The notes: generated from the sequence alone by a model not told the origin. 64,000 nt of DNA from Saccharibacillus brassicae (GCF_006542275.1 NZ_CP041217.1:1411501-1475500); one strand, 5' to 3'; counted from the first letter of the stretch, positions 46,169 through 54,665 are shown. A program made the numbers and translations.

Positions 46169-46301
46169 ACGGAACAGCTCCTTTTGAAATAAAATTAGGA
46201 ATGGAAAAGATGAGATCGGAATGACAAAATCGAACAGCGATATGCACAAAGGGATCGATCCGGCGCCGACACGAACGGGCTGCCGGACGTCCTGCCCTCG
46301 T

Positions 46302-46700
46302 TTAACCTGTGCTCAGCGGATTCCAGTAATCCTGATACCGGATAATCCGGTCTTCTTGGAGTTCGATCACCGAAATGTAGTGCTGGTCGTACGGTTTGCC
46401 GGATTGCAGCAGGGTGCCGTGTCCTTCAAACTCCGCCGTGAATACGGGGCCGTCCGCGGAACGATGAATGACCGGGTCGGAGAACGAGTGAATGACGAAC
46501 AGGTCTTGAAGGGCTTCGAGATGGCTGCGCAGTTCGCCGATGCCCTGCAATCTTTTCGGATAAGGATCGGGCGCGTACGGAAACTCGAAACGGACATCTT
46601 CATGAAACAGATCCAGAAAAACCTCGTATTCTCCCTGCAAAAAACTTTGTGCAAAAACGGACATGATCTCTTCGGCTCTTGCTCGCGTAACGGTGCTCAT
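46302..46700 (-). CDS. NTF2-like/SnoaL-fold protein
   Basis: A 132-residue single-domain protein of the NTF2/SnoaL fold (FLQGEYEVFLDLFHEDVRFEFPYAPDPYPKR, final ISVIELQEDRIIRYQDYWNP). Such proteins isomerise, hydrolyse or bind small molecules; the function here is unknown. AGAGG is seven bases before the ATG. Probably in an operon with the NmrA-like gene, a pairing common for small-molecule detoxification. Confidence 0.85.
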   Translation of the reverse strand: MSTVTRARAEEIMSVFAQSFLQGEYEVFLDLFHEDVRFEFPYAPDPYPKRLQGIGELRSHLEALQDLFVIHSFSDPVIHRSADGPVFTAEFEGHGTLLQSGKPYDQHYISVIELQEDRIIRYQDYWNPLSTG

Positions 46701-46833
46701 CGTGCTTCCTCTCCTTCGGATTGGGATATGGACGCAGACTCTTTGTCGCCTGCGGCATCAAGCTTCGACCCCACTTTATCATTTCCGGACTGATCGGTCA
46801 ATTATATTTTGACTAAACGATCCGGAATTTATC

Positions 46834-46882
46834 AAAAAAAGGACCGACGCTTCCGGAATTGCGAAAGTGTTGGCCTTTTTTA
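46834..46882 (-). terminator. Imperfect terminator after the GH2 gene
   Basis: AAAAAGG/CCTTTTT arms with inner partial pairing; T-run on either strand. Located about 100 bp past the GH2 stop. Confidence 0.6.
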
Positions 46883-46924
46883 CTCTGCGTATATTCGGTT
46901 GTTGGGAGGTTAGAATGTTCAGTT

Positions 46925-46972
46925 GCTCGGATGCTCGGATGCTCGGATGCTCGGATGCTCGGATGCTCGGAT
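46925..46972. repeat. Octamer tandem repeat GCTCGGAT x6
   Basis: Six exact copies of GCTCGGAT, immediately before the stop of the GH2 gene on the other strand. Slippage-prone, non-coding. Confidence 0.92.
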
Positions 46973-46982
46973 GCCAAAAAGT

Positions 46983-48764
46983 TTACCGGCCTTCGTTGAT
47001 CGCCCGGATCTTGTCCAGCGGAATCTTCGGCACCCGGTCGTACGTCAGCAGGCCGTTGATCTCCTGCTCGACGTCGGTCAGCTGGGTGTAGCAGTAGCCC
47101 TGCACCAGCTCGGAGTCGAGCAGCGGCCCGATCACGTTGCGCAGGCGCTCTTCGAAATCTTCGTCGCTGCTTGCGCCGGAGTAGCCCCAGCCTTCCCATT
47201 CGCTTTTCTGGTAGCCGATGCCGCCGAACTCCGTTACCAGCAGCGGCTCGCCCCGGTAACCGTACCCGTGCGCCATCACCGGATGGCCGCCGGGAACGAG
47301 GCTGAGCGCTTTTTCCGCCGCCGCGTACCGTTCTTCGAGCACTTCGCGCCGCCACTCGTAATCGTGAATCGTGACCAGGTCGCTGACCGTGTGTTCCCAG
47401 CCGTCGTTCGAGATGACCGGACGCATCCGATCGAGCGACTTGGTGAGATAGACAAGCGAGAGCGAATGATGCTGCTGAAGCGGGTCGCGCGCCAGATCCG
47501 GCACACCCCAGCTCTCGTTAAGCGGCACCCAGACGACGATCGACGGATGGTTGTAATCGCGGTCGACCGCTTCGATCCACTCCCGCTGAAAACGTTCCAC
47601 GTACTGGTCCGAGTAACTGTACGCGTTGGCCGCTTCGCTCCAGACGAGCAGGCCGAGCTTGTCGCACCCGTACAAATACCGCGGATCTTCAAGCTTCTGG
47701 TGCTTGCGCGCGCCGTTAAAGCCCATTTCCTTCGTCAGTTCGATGTCCCGCCGGATGTCCGCTTCGCTCGGAGGCGTCAGGATACCGTCCGGAAAATAAC
47801 CCTGGTCGAGTACCAGCTTCATTTTGTACGGACTGTTGTTGAGGCACAACCGGCCGCCTTCGACCGATATTTTGCGCATGCCGAAGTAGCTCTCCACCCG
47901 ATCGGTCTCGGCTTCCCCGTCCAGCAGCGTATACGAAATGTCGTACAGATTCGGATGCTCCGGCGCCCACAGCGTCTCGCGTTCCTGCGCGTTGAAGTTG
48001 GCCAGCCCGATCGTATGCGTCATCGTGCGCCCGGTCACGTCGTACGTCTGCTCGGTCACGCGCACGCCTCCAAAAGAAATCGACACGCGCAGCCGCAGCT
48101 CCCGGCCCGGCGCGTAATTCGCGATATGCGGCACGATCTCTATCCGCTTGTTGTCGATGTCCGGCGTCAGTTTGACTTTGTCCAGATACGTCCGCGGCAC
48201 GGCTTCGATCCATACCGTCTGCCAGATGCCGGTCGTGCGCGTATAGAAAATGCTGGCCGAGTCTTTTTTCCAAAATTGTTTGCCGCGCGGCAGTTCCAGG
48301 TTGCGGCTCTCGTCGAGCGCCTGCACAACCAGCGCATTCGGCGTTCCGTCCGCGTGCAGCGCGTGCGTAATATCCGCCTTGAACGGCGTATGCCCGCCTT
48401 CGTGCGCCGCGACGAACACGCCGTTCACCCAGACTTTGGCCGAGTAATCGACCGCGCCGAAGTGCAGCAGCACCTGCCGCGCCGCAAACGATTCCGGTAC
48501 GTCGAACAGGCGGCGGTACCAGACGTTGTCGTGGAAATCGGTCTCCCCGATCCCGCTCAGCCGGCTCTGGTACGCGAACGGCACCTGAATCTTTTGCCCC
48601 AAAGACTGTTCCCCGCCGCTCCAGCCCGCTGCGCTTCCCCGGTCTTCGTCGTCGAACGCAAACTCCCATTCCCCGTTCAGATTGACCCAGTGATCCCGGA
48701 CAAACTGCGGCCGCGGATACTCCGGTCGACCGATCCCTGCTGCTTCGTTACGATTCGTGCCCAT
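46983..48764 (-). CDS. Glycoside hydrolase family 2 enzyme
   Basis: A 593-residue GH2 enzyme with sugar-binding domain (about 40-190), immunoglobulin-like domain (about 190-290) and a catalytic barrel. The acid/base Glu is in PLNESWG and the nucleophile Glu in LVTEFGGIGY. No signal peptide, so it acts on imported oligosaccharides or glycosides in the cytoplasm (beta-galactosidase, glucuronidase or mannosidase specificity cannot be told). AAGGAG is eight bases before the ATG. It is divergent from an ArsR-type regulator, with two dyads around its promoter. Confidence 0.92.
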   Translation of the reverse strand: MGTNRNEAAGIGRPEYPRPQFVRDHWVNLNGEWEFAFDDEDRGSAAGWSGGEQSLGQKIQVPFAYQSRLSGIGETDFHDNVWYRRLFDVPESFAARQVLLHFGAVDYSAKVWVNGVFVAAHEGGHTPFKADITHALHADGTPNALVVQALDESRNLELPRGKQFWKKDSASIFYTRTTGIWQTVWIEAVPRTYLDKVKLTPDIDNKRIEIVPHIANYAPGRELRLRVSISFGGVRVTEQTYDVTGRTMTHTIGLANFNAQERETLWAPEHPNLYDISYTLLDGEAETDRVESYFGMRKISVEGGRLCLNNSPYKMKLVLDQGYFPDGILTPPSEADIRRDIELTKEMGFNGARKHQKLEDPRYLYGCDKLGLLVWSEAANAYSYSDQYVERFQREWIEAVDRDYNHPSIVVWVPLNESWGVPDLARDPLQQHHSLSLVYLTKSLDRMRPVISNDGWEHTVSDLVTIHDYEWRREVLEERYAAAEKALSLVPGGHPVMAHGYGYRGEPLLVTEFGGIGYQKSEWEGWGYSGASSDEDFEERLRNVIGPLLDSELVQGYCYTQLTDVEQEINGLLTYDRVPKIPLDKIRAINEGR

Positions 48765-48783
48765 TTTTATCGCTCCTTTTTGT

Positions 48784-48797
48784 TAACTTTCGAGTTA
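48784..48797. promoter_or_regulatory. TAAC-N6-GTTA dyad, site 1
   Basis: A 14-bp inverted repeat downstream of the GH2 promoter -10 on the minus strand. It shares the TAACTTT half and the GTTA half with site 2. A likely operator for the divergent ArsR-type regulator. Confidence 0.6.
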
Positions 48798-48826
48798 TAA
48801 AAATAACGCTTCCATCTGTCGAAAAC

Positions 48827-48855
48827 AGTATGCGCGATAAGCGATTTCAAGTCAA
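48827..48855 (-). promoter_or_regulatory. Sigma-A-type promoter of the GH2 gene
   Basis: TTGACT (48855-48850), 17 bp, CATACT (48832-48827), about 60 bp before the ATG. It lies between the two dyads. Confidence 0.7.
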
Positions 48856-48870
48856 TATAAGTTGATTAAT

Positions 48871-48884
48871 TAACTTTACGGTTA
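48871..48884. promoter_or_regulatory. TAAC-N6-GTTA dyad, site 2
   Basis: Second 14-bp dyad (TAACTTT then GGTTA), 87 bp from site 1, upstream of the GH2 -35. A looped or dual-site repression arrangement is possible. Confidence 0.6.
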
Positions 48885-48974
48885 TATGATTGGATTGCGA
48901 TTGAAGGCGTGAAAATAAAACCGAAGCTGAAAATGAGCCGAAGATTGGGAAGAAGAATGAGAAGGTGAGAATGA

Positions 48975-49016
48975 GTATACGAGGTTGAGTACGTGAGATT
49001 GAGTACACGAGATTGA
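48975..49016. repeat. 14-bp tandem repeat x3 in the regulator leader
   Basis: Three head-to-tail copies of GTAYRYGAGRTTGA, followed directly by the AAGGAGG of the ArsR-type gene. It can change leader length by slippage. Confidence 0.8.
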
Positions 49017-49036
49017 GCATATGAAGGAGGTTCGCG

Positions 49037-50092
49037 ATGCATATAGCCGTTACCCTGGAAAACCTGCCGCTGCTCGAATGTTTCGCGTCCGAGACGCGGG
49101 TGCGTATCTTCGAGCTGCTCGGCGAACGTCCGATGAGCATCGGCGAGCTGGCGGAACGACTGCAAGTCTCGTCCGCCATCGTCACCAAACATATTCAGAA
49201 AATGGAAAAAGCCGGGCTGCTCGCTTCCGAGAGCGTTACCGGCACGCGCGGCCGCCGCAAAATGTGCCGGCTGGCCGTAGACAGCCTGACGCTCAATTTC
49301 CGCTCCCATCCGTCGCAGGCGGACCGGAGCGCCTACGCCGTCTCGATTCCCGTCGGCCAATACGCGGAACACGAAGTCCGTCCGACGTGCGGACTCGCTT
49401 CCGAATCGCGCTTGATCGGCATGATGGACGATCCGCGGTATTTTGCCGATCCGGCCCGCGTCGGGGCGCGGCATCTGTGGTTCGGTTCCGGCTACGTCGA
49501 GTACCGGATTCCGAACTATCTCGTCGGCGCGCAGACCGTGCGCGAGATTTCCGTCACGCTGGAACTCGGCTCCGAAGCGCCCGGCTACAACCCGAACTGG
49601 CCGTCCGATATCTCGTTTGAGATCGGCGGCGTGCCGGTCGGCACCTGGACCTGCCCCGGCAATTTCGGCGGCAGGCGCGGGCTCCACACGCCCGAATGGT
49701 GGAGCGAACACAGCAGCCAATACGGGCTGCTGAAGACTTTGTCCGTGCGCGAAGACGGCACGTTCATGGACGGCACGAAACTGTCGGACGTGACGGCGGC
49801 CGACCTGGATATTCACGCCATGCAGGGCGTGGGGGGCGGGGCGGAGGCGGCGCGGGGCGCGGGCGGAGCCGCAGAGGGCGGCGATGCGGGGAGCGATGCG
49901 GGGATGCGCGGCGCCGGGGCCGAAGCGCCAATGGGCGCTTCGGCGGGCCGCGAGATCGCGCTGCGGATCGAGAGCCGTGCGGACGCCGCCCACCCCGGCG
50001 GCGTCAGCCTGTTCGGCCGCGGCTTCGGCAGCTACGACCGCGACATCGAAGTGTCCGTGAAGTTCGACAGCCCCGAAATCGGACGCGTCTAG
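49037..50092 (+). CDS. ArsR-type winged-helix regulator with large C-terminal domain
   Basis: A 351-residue protein. Residues about 5-80 are an ArsR/SmtB-like winged helix (ETRVRIFELLGERPMSIGELAERLQVSSAIVTKHI). The rest is an unassigned beta-rich domain, probably a sugar-type sensor since the gene pairs with GH2. A Gly/Ala/Asp-rich low-complexity insertion (about residues 262-300) interrupts it. It lacks the usual metal-binding Cys. Probably controls the GH2 gene through the two TAAC-N6-GTTA dyads. Confidence 0.85.
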   Translation: MHIAVTLENLPLLECFASETRVRIFELLGERPMSIGELAERLQVSSAIVTKHIQKMEKAGLLASESVTGTRGRRKMCRLAVDSLTLNFRSHPSQADRSAYAVSIPVGQYAEHEVRPTCGLASESRLIGMMDDPRYFADPARVGARHLWFGSGYVEYRIPNYLVGAQTVREISVTLELGSEAPGYNPNWPSDISFEIGGVPVGTWTCPGNFGGRRGLHTPEWWSEHSSQYGLLKTLSVREDGTFMDGTKLSDVTAADLDIHAMQGVGGGAEAARGAGGAAEGGDAGSDAGMRGAGAEAPMGASAGREIALRIESRADAAHPGGVSLFGRGFGSYDRDIEVSVKFDSPEIGRV

Positions 50093-50103
50093 CTGTATCC
50101 GCC

Positions 50104-51195
50104 AAATGTGCACATAAGGTCAACATTTGACGCGGAAATTGGCGGATCGGGCAAATATTCGCACGAAAAGGCAACATTTTACGCGTATAACGCCTATAAT
50201 CCGCTGCAAACGAGCTAAATGTGCACATAAGGTCAACATTCGGCGCGGAAATCGGCGGATCGGGCAAATATTCGCACGAAAAGGCAACATTTTATTCGCA
50301 TTAGCGCTGTAGTCCACTGCAAACGAGCCAAATGTGCGCATAAGGTCAACATTCGGCGCAAAAATCGGCGGATCGGGCAAATATTCGCACGAAAAGGCAA
50401 CATGTTATGCGCAGTAGGCCTATAATCCGCTGAAAGTGAGCCAAATGTGCGCATAAGGTCAACATTCGGCGCGGAAATCGGCGGATCAAGCAGATATTCG
50501 CACAAAAAGGCAGCATTTTATGCGCAGCAGGCCTATAATCCGCTGAAAGTGAGCCAAATGTGTACATAAGGTCAACATTCGGCGCGGAAATCGGCGGATC
50601 GGGCAAATATTCGCACGAAAAGGCAGCATTTTATGCGCAGTAGGCCTATAATCCGCTGAAAGTGAGCCAAATGTGCGCATAAGGTCAACATTCAGCGCGG
50701 AAATCGGCAGATCGGGCAAATATTCGCACGAAAAGGCAACATTTTACGCGCAGCAGGCCTATGATCCGCTGAAAGTGAGCCAAATGTGCACATAAGGTCA
50801 ATATTCGGCGCGGAAATCGGCGGATCGGGCAAATATTCGCACGAAAAGGCAACATTTTATGCGCAGCAGGCCTATAATCCGTTGCAAACCAGAAAAATGT
50901 GCACATAAGGTCAACATTCGGCGCGGAAATCGGCGGATCGGGCAAATATTCGCACGAAAAGGCAACATTTTATGCGCAGCAGGCCTATAATCCGCTGAAA
51001 GTGAGCCAAATGTGCACATAAGGTCAACATTCGGCGCGAAAATCGGCGGATCGGGCAAATATTCGCACGAAAAGGCAACATTTTATGCGCAGTAGGCCTA
51101 TAATCCGTTGCAAACCAGAAAAATGTGCACATAAGGTCAACATTCGGCGCGGAAATCGGCGGATCGAGCAGATATTCGCACGAAAAGGCAACATT
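50104..51195. repeat. 113-bp tandem array, 9.7 units
   Basis: Ten unit starts at 50104, 50217, 50330, 50443, 50556, 50669, 50782, 50895, 51008 and 51121: exactly 113 bp each time, without any insertion or deletion. Units differ by scattered substitutions; the last is truncated. Each unit has two related halves (AAATGTGCAC...GGTCAACATT and AAATATTCGCAC...GGCAACATT, about 49 and 64 bp). The array lies between convergent genes. It is not a CRISPR array, since there are no variable spacers. Minus-strand open frames run through the units but shift phase from unit to unit and have no ribosome binding site. Confidence 0.95.
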
Positions 51196-51272
51196 TATCC
51201 GGCAAATCTTCTGAACGAGGTAAGGCGGCACTCGAAACTACCGAAAAGACGGCTCCACATACTCCCTATGCG

Positions 51273-51319
51273 AAAAAGCCCGATCCCCGACAGATCAGAC
51301 TGTCGAAGGTCGGGCTTCT
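51273..51319 (-). terminator. Terminator of the Btr-like gene
   Basis: Stem AAGCCCGA/TCGGGCTT with inner GACAG/CTGTC pairing; T-run on the minus strand. Confidence 0.85.
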
Positions 51320-51361
51320 TGGCGCGGGTTTGCTTTTTGGCGGCGGAAGCTACTGTTCGGG

Positions 51362-53305
51362 CTAGAGCAAAGTCTCCAGCACGTCCCGGATCTTGCGACC
51401 GTGCGCCAATATGCCGTAATTCATCCAGGCGAAAAAGTCCGTTTCGTACACCCGGCCGGCTTGGACCGCGGGCAGGGTGCGCCAGCACGGATGCTCCAGC
51501 AGCCGTCTCTCGTCGCCGGGATGCCGGTTGTCGGACTTGTCGAAAATGACGAATAAATGGTCGGCATCGACCTGCGCAAGTTCGTCGGGGCGCAGCAGCA
51601 GGCTTCGCTGCGCTTCGGGCATATGCCGCAGCAGCCCGGGCGGCTTCAAGCCGAGCTCGCCGTACAGCAGCGGGCCGGTATAACCGCTGTGCTGCGCGTA
51701 CAGCCGAATCTGCTGCGCCGAAATGCGCAGGCACGCGACGGAGCCGCGCGAAGCGCTCCCGCCGGGCATCGCGGCGAGGCGCGAACCCGCGTCGCGGACT
51801 TCTTCGTCGTAGCGGCGCAGCCTGTGCCGGGCTTCCGCTTCGCGGCCGAACAAAGCGGCCGTCCCGCGCAGCTTGTCCGCCCAGGCTTCGCCGGGCTGCT
51901 CCAGCAGCAGGCTGGGCGCAACGCCGGACAAGCGGTCCAATCGCCAGCGTTCGAAGCCGTCGTCGAACAGCAGCAGCTCCGGCTTCAGGCGCAGCAGGTC
52001 TTCGCGCGTTCCGTCCGCGACGTCGAATGCGGGCACTCCTTCAAGCGGCAGATATGCCTGCACGCCCCAGGCGCTGTGGCTGTACTGCGCAATCGGCACG
52101 ATGCCGAGCGCGAGCAGGGCGTCTTCGAGGTAAGGCGCGAAGACGCGCACTTCCCGGCGATGCAGCCGCCGGTATTGGCCGGGCGACAGGCCGGCTTCGC
52201 GTTTGAAGCGGCGGCTGAAATAATATTCGCTGCTGAAGCCGACGCGCTGGGCGATCTCGCCCAGCCGGTCTTCCGTCGCCAGCAGCAGCTGCTTCGCCTG
52301 CCCGATCCGGACCCGGTTCAAGTAATCGAGCGGCAGGCTGCCGGTCGCTTCCTTGAACAGGTTCGTATAGGTCCAGCGTCCGATGCCGGCCGAGGCGGCC
52401 AGCGATTCGACCGTAAACGGCTCGCGGTATTCGCGATCGATTCGCGCGATCGACCGCCGCACCGCTTCGCGGACATCCAGGGCCGCACTTCCGCCCGTTC
52501 CGGCCCGCGAAGCGCTCTCGCGCTGCCTGACGGCGGCGAGCAGCAGCTCCTGAAACGCGATCTGGCGCTCAAGCGCGGCGGCCCCGCCGGTCTCCCCGCG
52601 GCGTTCATGCAGCTTCTGCGCTCTCTCCGCGCAGAACGAGAACGGCGCGAAATCCGTCGCGCCGACGAAAGGCAGCGCCTCGCCGGGCGGCAGCGGCGCT
52701 CCCGAACGATCGGCTGCGCAAAAAGCGAGCCGATACAGCGTCAGCGGCTCCGCGCCTGCCGCTTGAAGCTGCGGCAAGGACATCGCCGCTTCCGTCGCGG
52801 ACATCCCCGCCGCCTCTCCCCGCTCCGCCGCAGGCCCACTCCGGCCTGCTGCTTTTCGCTCCGCTTCCGCTGCCTCTCCCCGCTCCGCCGCAGGCCCGCT
52901 TCGGCCTGCCGCCTTCCGCTCCGCTTCCGCAGCCTCTCTCCGCTCCGCCTCGGACATCTCCGCTTCCGCCGCTTCAGCTCCCCCCGCGCCCGCCGCCGCA
53001 TCAGGCCGGCCGGCCTCCGCCGCCGGCCCGGCCGACACCGCCCGAACGCCGCCGAGCGGGCCCAGCAGCAGGCGGCCCCGGGCGAGCGGCCAGGCCGTTT
53101 CTCCGCAGTGCACCGATCCGGTGCCGCCGGTCACGACCCACAGTTCGGCGCCGGCCGAAGCGCGGCGCGCTTGCGCCTGTCCGGTCGGCCGCTCGCCTTG
53201 CGGCAGACCGTCGATCGGCCCGCCTTCCCCGGACCGGTCCGGTCCGGGGCTTATTTCTTCATACCGAATATCGGTCAGCGTATAAGCAAAGGGTATCCGC
53301 TCCAC
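51362..53305 (-). CDS. Btr-like AraC regulator with siderophore-binding domain
   Basis: A 647-residue AraC regulator fused to a Fe-siderophore substrate-binding-protein domain, like Bacillus Btr (YbbB). AraC helix-turn-helix motifs lie mid-protein (SLAASAGIGRWTYTNLFKEAT and VGFSSEYYFSRRFKREAGLSPGQYRRL). The C-terminal half, from about residue 380, is a periplasmic-type binding fold. In Btr this domain senses bacillibactin in the cytoplasm and activates uptake genes. The N-terminal part contains two exact-length 60-bp in-frame repeats. I chose GTG at 53305, with GAAGGGGG about seven bases upstream, because the longer frame to 53365 would run through the Fur box and promoter. Confidence 0.85.
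   Translation of the reverse strand: MERIPFAYTLTDIRYEEISPGPDRSGEGGPIDGLPQGERPTGQAQARRASAGAELWVVTGGTGSVHCGETAWPLARGRLLLGPLGGVRAVSAGPAAEAGRPDAAAGAGGAEAAEAEMSEAERREAAEAERKAAGRSGPAAERGEAAEAERKAAGRSGPAAERGEAAGMSATEAAMSLPQLQAAGAEPLTLYRLAFCAADRSGAPLPPGEALPFVGATDFAPFSFCAERAQKLHERRGETGGAAALERQIAFQELLLAAVRQRESASRAGTGGSAALDVREAVRRSIARIDREYREPFTVESLAASAGIGRWTYTNLFKEATGSLPLDYLNRVRIGQAKQLLLATEDRLGEIAQRVGFSSEYYFSRRFKREAGLSPGQYRRLHRREVRVFAPYLEDALLALGIVPIAQYSHSAWGVQAYLPLEGVPAFDVADGTREDLLRLKPELLLFDDGFERWRLDRLSGVAPSLLLEQPGEAWADKLRGTAALFGREAEARHRLRRYDEEVRDAGSRLAAMPGGSASRGSVACLRISAQQIRLYAQHSGYTGPLLYGELGLKPPGLLRHMPEAQRSLLLRPDELAQVDADHLFVIFDKSDNRHPGDERRLLEHPCWRTLPAVQAGRVYETDFFAWMNYGILAHGRKIRDVLETLL
52812..52931. 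repeat. 60-bp in-frame tandem repeat inside the Btr-like gene
   Basis: Two 60-bp units (52812-52871, 52872-52931) with few substitutions encode a 20-residue Ala/Glu/Arg-rich unit twice. Because length is a multiple of three, copy-number change preserves the frame. Confidence 0.85.
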
Positions 53306-53323
53306 GTCCAAGCCCCCTTCATT

Positions 53324-53342
53324 GATAATGTTTCTCATTATC
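53324..53342 (-). promoter_or_regulatory. Fur box of the Btr-like gene
   Basis: GATAATGTTTCTCATTATC matches the 19-bp Fur consensus at 16 positions and has perfect 7-bp arms. It lies just after the predicted transcription start, a usual repressing position. Confidence 0.82.
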
Positions 53343-53353
53343 GTCTGGCGCCT

Positions 53354-53382
53354 AGTATACGTCATTCTCGCGGCGCAGGCAA
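53354..53382 (-). promoter_or_regulatory. Promoter of the Btr-like gene
   Basis: TTGCCT (53382-53377), 17 bp, TATACT (53359-53354), directly upstream of the Fur box. Confidence 0.75.
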
Positions 53383-53436
53383 TCCGTTCGAGCCTCTTCC
53401 CGGCTGGCAGGACGGTTCACGCCCGATTCCGAACAG

Positions 53437-53477
53437 CAAAAAGCGCCGAAAAGTCTCCAAAAGACTTTTCGGCGCTT
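53437..53477 (-). terminator. Terminator of the siderophore-binding lipoprotein gene
   Basis: A 16-bp stem (53441-53456 with 53462-53477) with T-run on the minus strand. It separates the lipoprotein transcript from the Btr-like gene. Confidence 0.88.
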
Positions 53478-53545
53478 CGAAGCGAACTCTTTTTCAACAA
53501 ACGCTACTCTTAGACGGTCACCGGCGGTCACCGGCAATCGGACCG

Positions 53546-54592
53546 TTACGGCGCGAGATTTTTCATGACATCGGCGAATTTTAGCAGGTTGGCCTGAATG
53601 CCGCCCGACTGCCAGTAAGAGCGTTCGACGGTGTAGACGTGGTCGCTTTTGACGGCTTTGAGCGATTTCCAGATCGGACGCTCCAGAATCTTTGCGGCTT
53701 CTTTGTTTTCCGCCGAGTCCCACTCGCCGTTGGCCGGGAAAATAAAAATGTGGTCCGCGTCCAGATCGGCCAGTCCTTCTTCGGAAATGATCTGCTGGTA
53801 CTCTTCCATTTCGCCGACCATCGGGTGCGGCGTCAATCCGAGTTCGCTGTACAGGGAACCGACGAAGCGGTTCTTGACGCCGAACAGCGCAAGCGTCTTC
53901 TCTCCGCCGTTCAGGCGCACGACCGCGACCGTCTCGTCGCCGATCGCTTCCTGCAGCTTCGCTTTGTCGTCCGCGACGGTATTTTCGTACTGCGCGAGCA
54001 CTTCCCGGCCTTTGTCCGGCATACCGAGCGCGTCGGCGACGGCGAGCAGAATCTGCTTGGAATCCTGCAGGACGCTCTCCGGCAGCCGATACGTCGGAGC
54101 GATCTTCGCATACGTCTCGTAGCCGGCCCGGTCGACGCCGCCGTCCAGCATAATCAGATCGGGCTGCTGCGCGAGCAGCGCTTCGGGACTGCCGCTCGTA
54201 TCGTACTGCGGCACGTCGAGCTTCAGGTAATCCTGCACGCCCCAGTTCGGGTGATACCACTGGACGACCGGCGTCACGCCGAGCGCCGACAAGTAATCTT
54301 CCAGATAGATGCCGGCTACGCGCTTCGGATGGGCCGGCAGCGTCACTTCGCCGAATTCGCCCTGCACGACGCGGGTGTCCGCGGCTTCGGCTTCCTGGCC
54401 GGCTTCGCTATCGGCAGACGAAGCCTGATTGCCTGCCGCTTCGGCCTCCTGTGCCTGCCCCGAAGATCCTTCGGTCCCGGCCGCCGAAGTCGCCGGTCCG
54501 CTGTTCGCTCCGCAGCCGGCCAATGCCGCACCGAGCGCCAACATCAGAACCAAAGCCCCGGTTTTTATCGTCGTAAACCCGATTTTGTTCAT
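53546..54592 (-). CDS. Iron-siderophore substrate-binding lipoprotein
   Basis: A 348-residue ABC substrate-binding protein. It has a signal peptide with lipobox ALAGC (Cys about 25), a Ser/Ala/Glu-rich spacer and a TroA/FhuD-like fold (HPKRVAGIYLEDYLSALGV...; DLIMLDGGVD; GLADLDADHIFIFP). Captures ferric siderophores outside the membrane for an ABC permease; permease genes are not in the window. The start is ATG at 54592, just before the signal peptide; the longer frame lacks one. A Fur-like box and good promoter precede it, and a Btr-like regulator follows, as in Bacillus feu-btr loci. Confidence 0.93.
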   Translation of the reverse strand: MNKIGFTTIKTGALVLMLALGAALAGCGANSGPATSAAGTEGSSGQAQEAEAAGNQASSADSEAGQEAEAADTRVVQGEFGEVTLPAHPKRVAGIYLEDYLSALGVTPVVQWYHPNWGVQDYLKLDVPQYDTSGSPEALLAQQPDLIMLDGGVDRAGYETYAKIAPTYRLPESVLQDSKQILLAVADALGMPDKGREVLAQYENTVADDKAKLQEAIGDETVAVVRLNGGEKTLALFGVKNRFVGSLYSELGLTPHPMVGEMEEYQQIISEEGLADLDADHIFIFPANGEWDSAENKEAAKILERPIWKSLKAVKSDHVYTVERSYWQSGGIQANLLKFADVMKNLAP

Positions 54593-54608
54593 CCTTTTTT
54601 CCCCCAAT

Positions 54609-54623
54609 TGATTTTCATTCTCA
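54609..54623 (-). promoter_or_regulatory. Fur-like box of the lipoprotein gene
   Basis: On the minus strand TGAGAATGAAAATCA matches the 7-1-7 Fur consensus TGATAAT-N-ATTATCA at about 12 of 14 positions (the 7th and 8th pairs differ). It lies between the promoter and the ribosome binding site. Confidence 0.65.
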
Positions 54624-54636
54624 CTGTCTGTTCCCC

Positions 54637-54665
54637 ATTCTAGCTTTCGCCGCTGCGGGAAACAA
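54637..54665 (-). promoter_or_regulatory. Promoter of the lipoprotein gene
   Basis: TTGTTT (54665-54660), 17 bp, TAGAAT (54642-54637), followed by the Fur-like box. Confidence 0.65.

Noticed and set aside
50104-51195. CRISPR array
   Set aside because: Units are 113 bp and nearly identical over their full length; there are no short repeats alternating with unique spacers and no cas genes nearby.
50120-51231. Nine overlapping 77-106 codon minus-strand frames with similar products
   Set aside because: They only re-read the 113-bp tandem array; the period is not a multiple of three, no frame spans the array, and no ribosome binding sites are seen.
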